Origin: an uncultured Clostridia bacterium
Lineage (GTDB): Bacteria > Bacillota > Clostridia > Christensenellales > UBA1242
NCBI GenBank assembly: GCA_944341445.1
Contig: CALVLZ010000003.1
Coordinates: 92,448-156,447, forward strand
Length of the DNA stretch: 64,000 nucleotides
Direction of reading: 5' to 3'
The translations under genes and the position numbers were made by a program. Below the pieces are notes generated by a model. That model did not search any database and was not told the DNA's origin. It saw nothing but the letters and a program-made list of their open reading frames with translations. Positions 61,870 through 64,000 of the stretch are shown in pieces (position 1 is the first letter of the stretch; every line of letters starts with the position of its first letter).

Positions 61870-62292
61870 TTTTATACCCTCCAATCTGTAATTTCCTAAG
61901 TAGCATTTTACAACATATATAGTGTTTATGTCAACCAAAAACCACAATATATTGTATTTTTTGCGAAAATTATACAATTGCCAATTTTTAAATTTTGTAC
62001 AAAAATAATAGCTAAAAATAAAGGCATATTTTCAATATTTTACTAAAATATTTTTTTATTTTATAAATGTTTTTTATTAAAAAATTGCGATTTGCACTAA
62101 TAAAATTTTGTAATTTTTGTAAAAATTTTTAATAATTTTTACTTAAAAATAACAAAATTTAGAATTTACATAAAATCACAAAATTAACATTTATTCATAA
62201 GCACGAATAATTATAAATATTAAAGTTAATTGAATTTAAAAAACAAAAAACAAGTAATTAAAAAATCACTTGTTTTTTATTTTGATAAACTT
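61870..62292. other. AT-rich intergenic region
   Basis: About 420 bases of very AT-rich DNA upstream of nrdD; no gene seen. A hairpin ACAAGT...ACTTGT with T-run at 62251-62281 ends the DUF6512-like gene on the minus strand. An NrdR box pair was looked for and not seen. Confidence 0.5.
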
Positions 62293-62826
62293 TTAAACAC
62301 TATAATTATTTGTTGTTGAGTCTTTAAATAAACTAATTTTGGGTGGAAAATATGTGAAAGTTAAATAAAATATTAAAATCATAGCAATACCTACGATGCT
62401 TAATATAAAAAAGCCTTTTTTAACTTCTTTTAAATTTAGAACAATACAACCTAACAAAAATGCAGTAAAAACGCTAACAAAGAATATTAATATATCAACA
62501 ACCACAATTGAATAACCCAACATTGAAGTGTATGAATAAAAAAATAAAAGGATTAAAATCATTGGTGTTATAAGCACAACAAAGAACCAAACAAAATACA
62601 CTTTGAAATTAATATGTTTTAAAAACACTAAACCTAAAACAAAAAACACAAAAGTTGGAAAAATTGCAAGTTTTAAATGTTCCCAAACACTTTCATTAAC
62701 AGGAAAAAACAAACCTATTAATTTATTTTCTCCACTCCACTCATAAAAAAAATGAGATAATGTTCCCAAAACAGAAACAAATATAAAACCCACAATTGAA
62801 AAAATTAATATGTTTTTTTTACTCAT
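62293..62826 (-). CDS. DUF6512-like polytopic membrane protein
   Basis: A 177-aa protein with about six membrane helices. LSHFFYEWSGENKLIGLFFPVNESVWEHLKLAIFP near the N-terminus is the conserved block of this Firmicute family of unknown function. ATG 62826 is chosen because the preceding in-frame 39 codons are not family-like and AAGG lies about ten bases upstream. Confidence 0.75.
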   Translation of the reverse strand: MSKKNILIFSIVGFIFVSVLGTLSHFFYEWSGENKLIGLFFPVNESVWEHLKLAIFPTFVFFVLGLVFLKHINFKVYFVWFFVVLITPMILILLFFYSYTSMLGYSIVVVDILIFFVSVFTAFLLGCIVLNLKEVKKGFFILSIVGIAMILIFYLTFTYFPPKISLFKDSTTNNYSV

Positions 62827-63001
62827 ACACAAAAACCTTCGCTTGAAATTAAATTTAAAAAAACACTTTTCTTTTTGTCTGTATTTAATATTCAACAATC
62901 TATTTATATTATGATATTCATTAATAAAGATATAATTCATCAAAATAAAAAAATATTGAAATACACACTTGTTTATGATAATATAAAAAAGAGGTAAATT
63001 T

Positions 63002-63790
63002 ATGGCAGAAATAAAAATTGATAAAGATTACAAAAGTGAAAATTTGAACACACTACATATTATAAGAAAAATGCTTTTGCAAAAAGTTTTAAAAGATTAT
63101 GCAGGAACAGACCCTTATTATGTTTTAGAAAAATATTTTAAGGAACTTGGGCTTTTTATAAAACAAAATTTTACATACGACACTGCTGGCGTTGCTGAGT
63201 TTTTAGCAAATGAAACAAACTATAAAAGCCAAAACATATATAATGAAGAATTTAACAAACGCTGGAATATTACAACCTTGCTTAACACGAAGAAAGGTAT
63301 TTGTAAAAATTTAAGTCATTTTGTTAATATTATGAGTTGTTTAGAAGATATTGAAATTAGAAACGCAAACAATCAAATAATAGTATTACCTAAATATGAA
63401 ATATCTAGTTGGCATGGAAACATTCTTATGTCTAATGGCAAATTGGACCCACATGTTATTTCATCTATAACTTTTAAAGAAAATGTTAACTCTAACAATC
63501 CATATAAATATGATTACGTATGGGATGTATCTGCCTTAATTTCAAAAGATAATGGCGGACAATTTGTTTATCAAAGTTATGATAAATATTCCGAGAACTT
63601 AAAGAAGTATAAAAATGAAGTATTTATTCCAGACAATAAACTAATTCTGCTTCCTTCAATATTTAATGGTAAATATAATATTGAAAGCTTATATGAAGTA
63701 TTAGCTGAAAACACATTTAACACTAATCCCGAAAGATACAAAATTTTTTATGATGTTGTAGATTTAAAAAATAAAAAAATAAATAGATAA
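63002..63790 (+). CDS. transglutaminase-fold cytoplasmic protein
   Basis: A 262-aa protein without signal peptide. LLNTKKGICKNLSHFVNIMSCL supplies the Cys, YEISSWHGNILMSNGK the His and YDYVWDVSAL the Asp of a transglutaminase-like Cys-His-Asp triad. It could be a cysteine peptidase or amidase; the usual Gly-x-Cys context is kept (KGIC). GAGG lies before ATG. No partner nearby suggests a substrate. Confidence 0.65.
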   Translation: MAEIKIDKDYKSENLNTLHIIRKMLLQKVLKDYAGTDPYYVLEKYFKELGLFIKQNFTYDTAGVAEFLANETNYKSQNIYNEEFNKRWNITTLLNTKKGICKNLSHFVNIMSCLEDIEIRNANNQIIVLPKYEISSWHGNILMSNGKLDPHVISSITFKENVNSNNPYKYDYVWDVSALISKDNGGQFVYQSYDKYSENLKKYKNEVFIPDNKLILLPSIFNGKYNIESLYEVLAENTFNTNPERYKIFYDVVDLKNKKINR

Positions 63791-63793
63791 TAA

Positions 63794-63820
63794 AAAAACT
63801 TGCAAACGCAAGTTTTTTTA
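63794..63820. terminator. bidirectional terminator
   Basis: AAACTTGC-AAAC-GCAAGTTT with A- and T-runs, between converging genes. Confidence 0.8.
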
Positions 63821-64000
63821 TTTCAACTTAACAAATGGTTTTAAAAAAGAACAAGCGATTGTTTTACCCAAAAATTGAACTTGAACTTTTGCTTGTGTTG
63901 CGCCGACAGGCACTTCAAAATTTTTTGTCAATTTTTTAAAATTATATTTAACCAAAGAAGAAACATTAACACTTAAAGTTTTAACTTCTTCATTTTGTGA
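63818..64000 (-). CDS. partial gene, C-terminal 60 residues
   Basis: Runs off the window. Visible part: NEEVKTLSVNVSSLVKYNFK...VPVGATQAKVQVQFLGKTIACSFLKPFVKLK*. A beta-rich tail; family not recognisable from this fragment. Confidence 0.6.
   Translation of the reverse strand, partial: SQNEEVKTLSVNVSSLVKYNFKKLTKNFEVPVGATQAKVQVQFLGKTIACSFLKPFVKLK

Overview
The window is about 27% G+C by eye and looks like a chromosome segment of a strictly anaerobic, spore-forming Clostridia-type Firmicute. This is inferred from strong AGGAGG-type ribosome sites, an anaerobic ribonucleotide reductase (nrdD/nrdG), the sporulation genes yabP, yabQ and spoIIE next to divIC and tilS, heterodimeric ABC exporters, and tRNA genes with encoded CCA. 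Most housekeeping genes lie on the minus strand throughout. I cannot name the species.

1-4.95 kb: a compact RiPP-like operon on the minus strand. It runs from an 18-residue peptide gene (MKKLFKKFNKKFDLLCTA) through a perfect 38-nt palindrome, a C39-type cysteine-peptidase fusion, a 110-aa shrunken E1-like protein, an azoline-type YcaO ending in PxPxP, a nucleotidyltransferase and a ThiE-like thiamine-phosphate synthase at the window edge. I read it as a thiazole-forming peptide system in which a thiamine enzyme may act on the peptide thiazole. This is the most likely undescribed system here.

5.5-8.95 kb: two accessory cassettes built alike. Each has a conserved upstream block with a hairpin, a single variable gene, and a conserved GC-rich 25-mer followed by a hairpin. 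The cargo is a frameshifted membrane protein in one and a DUF3883-type putative restriction endonuclease in the other. 9-14.7 kb holds small membrane proteins, acetyltransferases, ndk, fabG, efp, a PLP lyase and a cysteine-rich jelly-roll-like protein. 14.7-18.8 kb is a marR-controlled heterodimeric ABC exporter with a clear promoter and operator. At 19.9-20.2 kb there is a dense cluster of DnaA boxes, followed by vanW, cca, tilS and spoIIE.

27.1-40.45 kb: an integrated 13.3-kb filamentous-phage-like (inovirus-like) element in the 3' end of tRNA-Glu. It is bounded by 26-nt direct repeats and carries a tyrosine integrase, tandem arm-type sites at both ends, a repressor with operator-like repeats, a nuclease-like gene, a large InlB-repeat candidate adsorption protein, small membrane proteins, a Zot-type assembly ATPase, and a circovirus/CRESS-type Rep. 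Upstream of rep is a perfect 16-bp stem-loop whose loop contains TAGTATTAC, the nonanucleotide of circovirus and nanovirus origins, flanked by TGTTACAA iterons. The element separates divIC/yabQ/yabP and three tRNA genes from spoIIE.

40.8-64 kb: divIC-yabQ-yabP, a methyltransferase and cysS, tRNA-Ser, a frameshifted HExxH protein, a frameshifted NUDIX gene, a tetR/degV pair, a second heterodimeric ABC exporter, acetyltransferases, HIT, TspO, MerR, TraX, MazG-like and BspA-like genes, nrdD-nrdG, and a transglutaminase-fold protein. nrdD carries an in-frame TAG before its zinc and glycyl-radical domain. Four single-base homopolymer frameshifts plus this amber codon mean either real gene decay or assembly error; that should be settled before any of them is interpreted.
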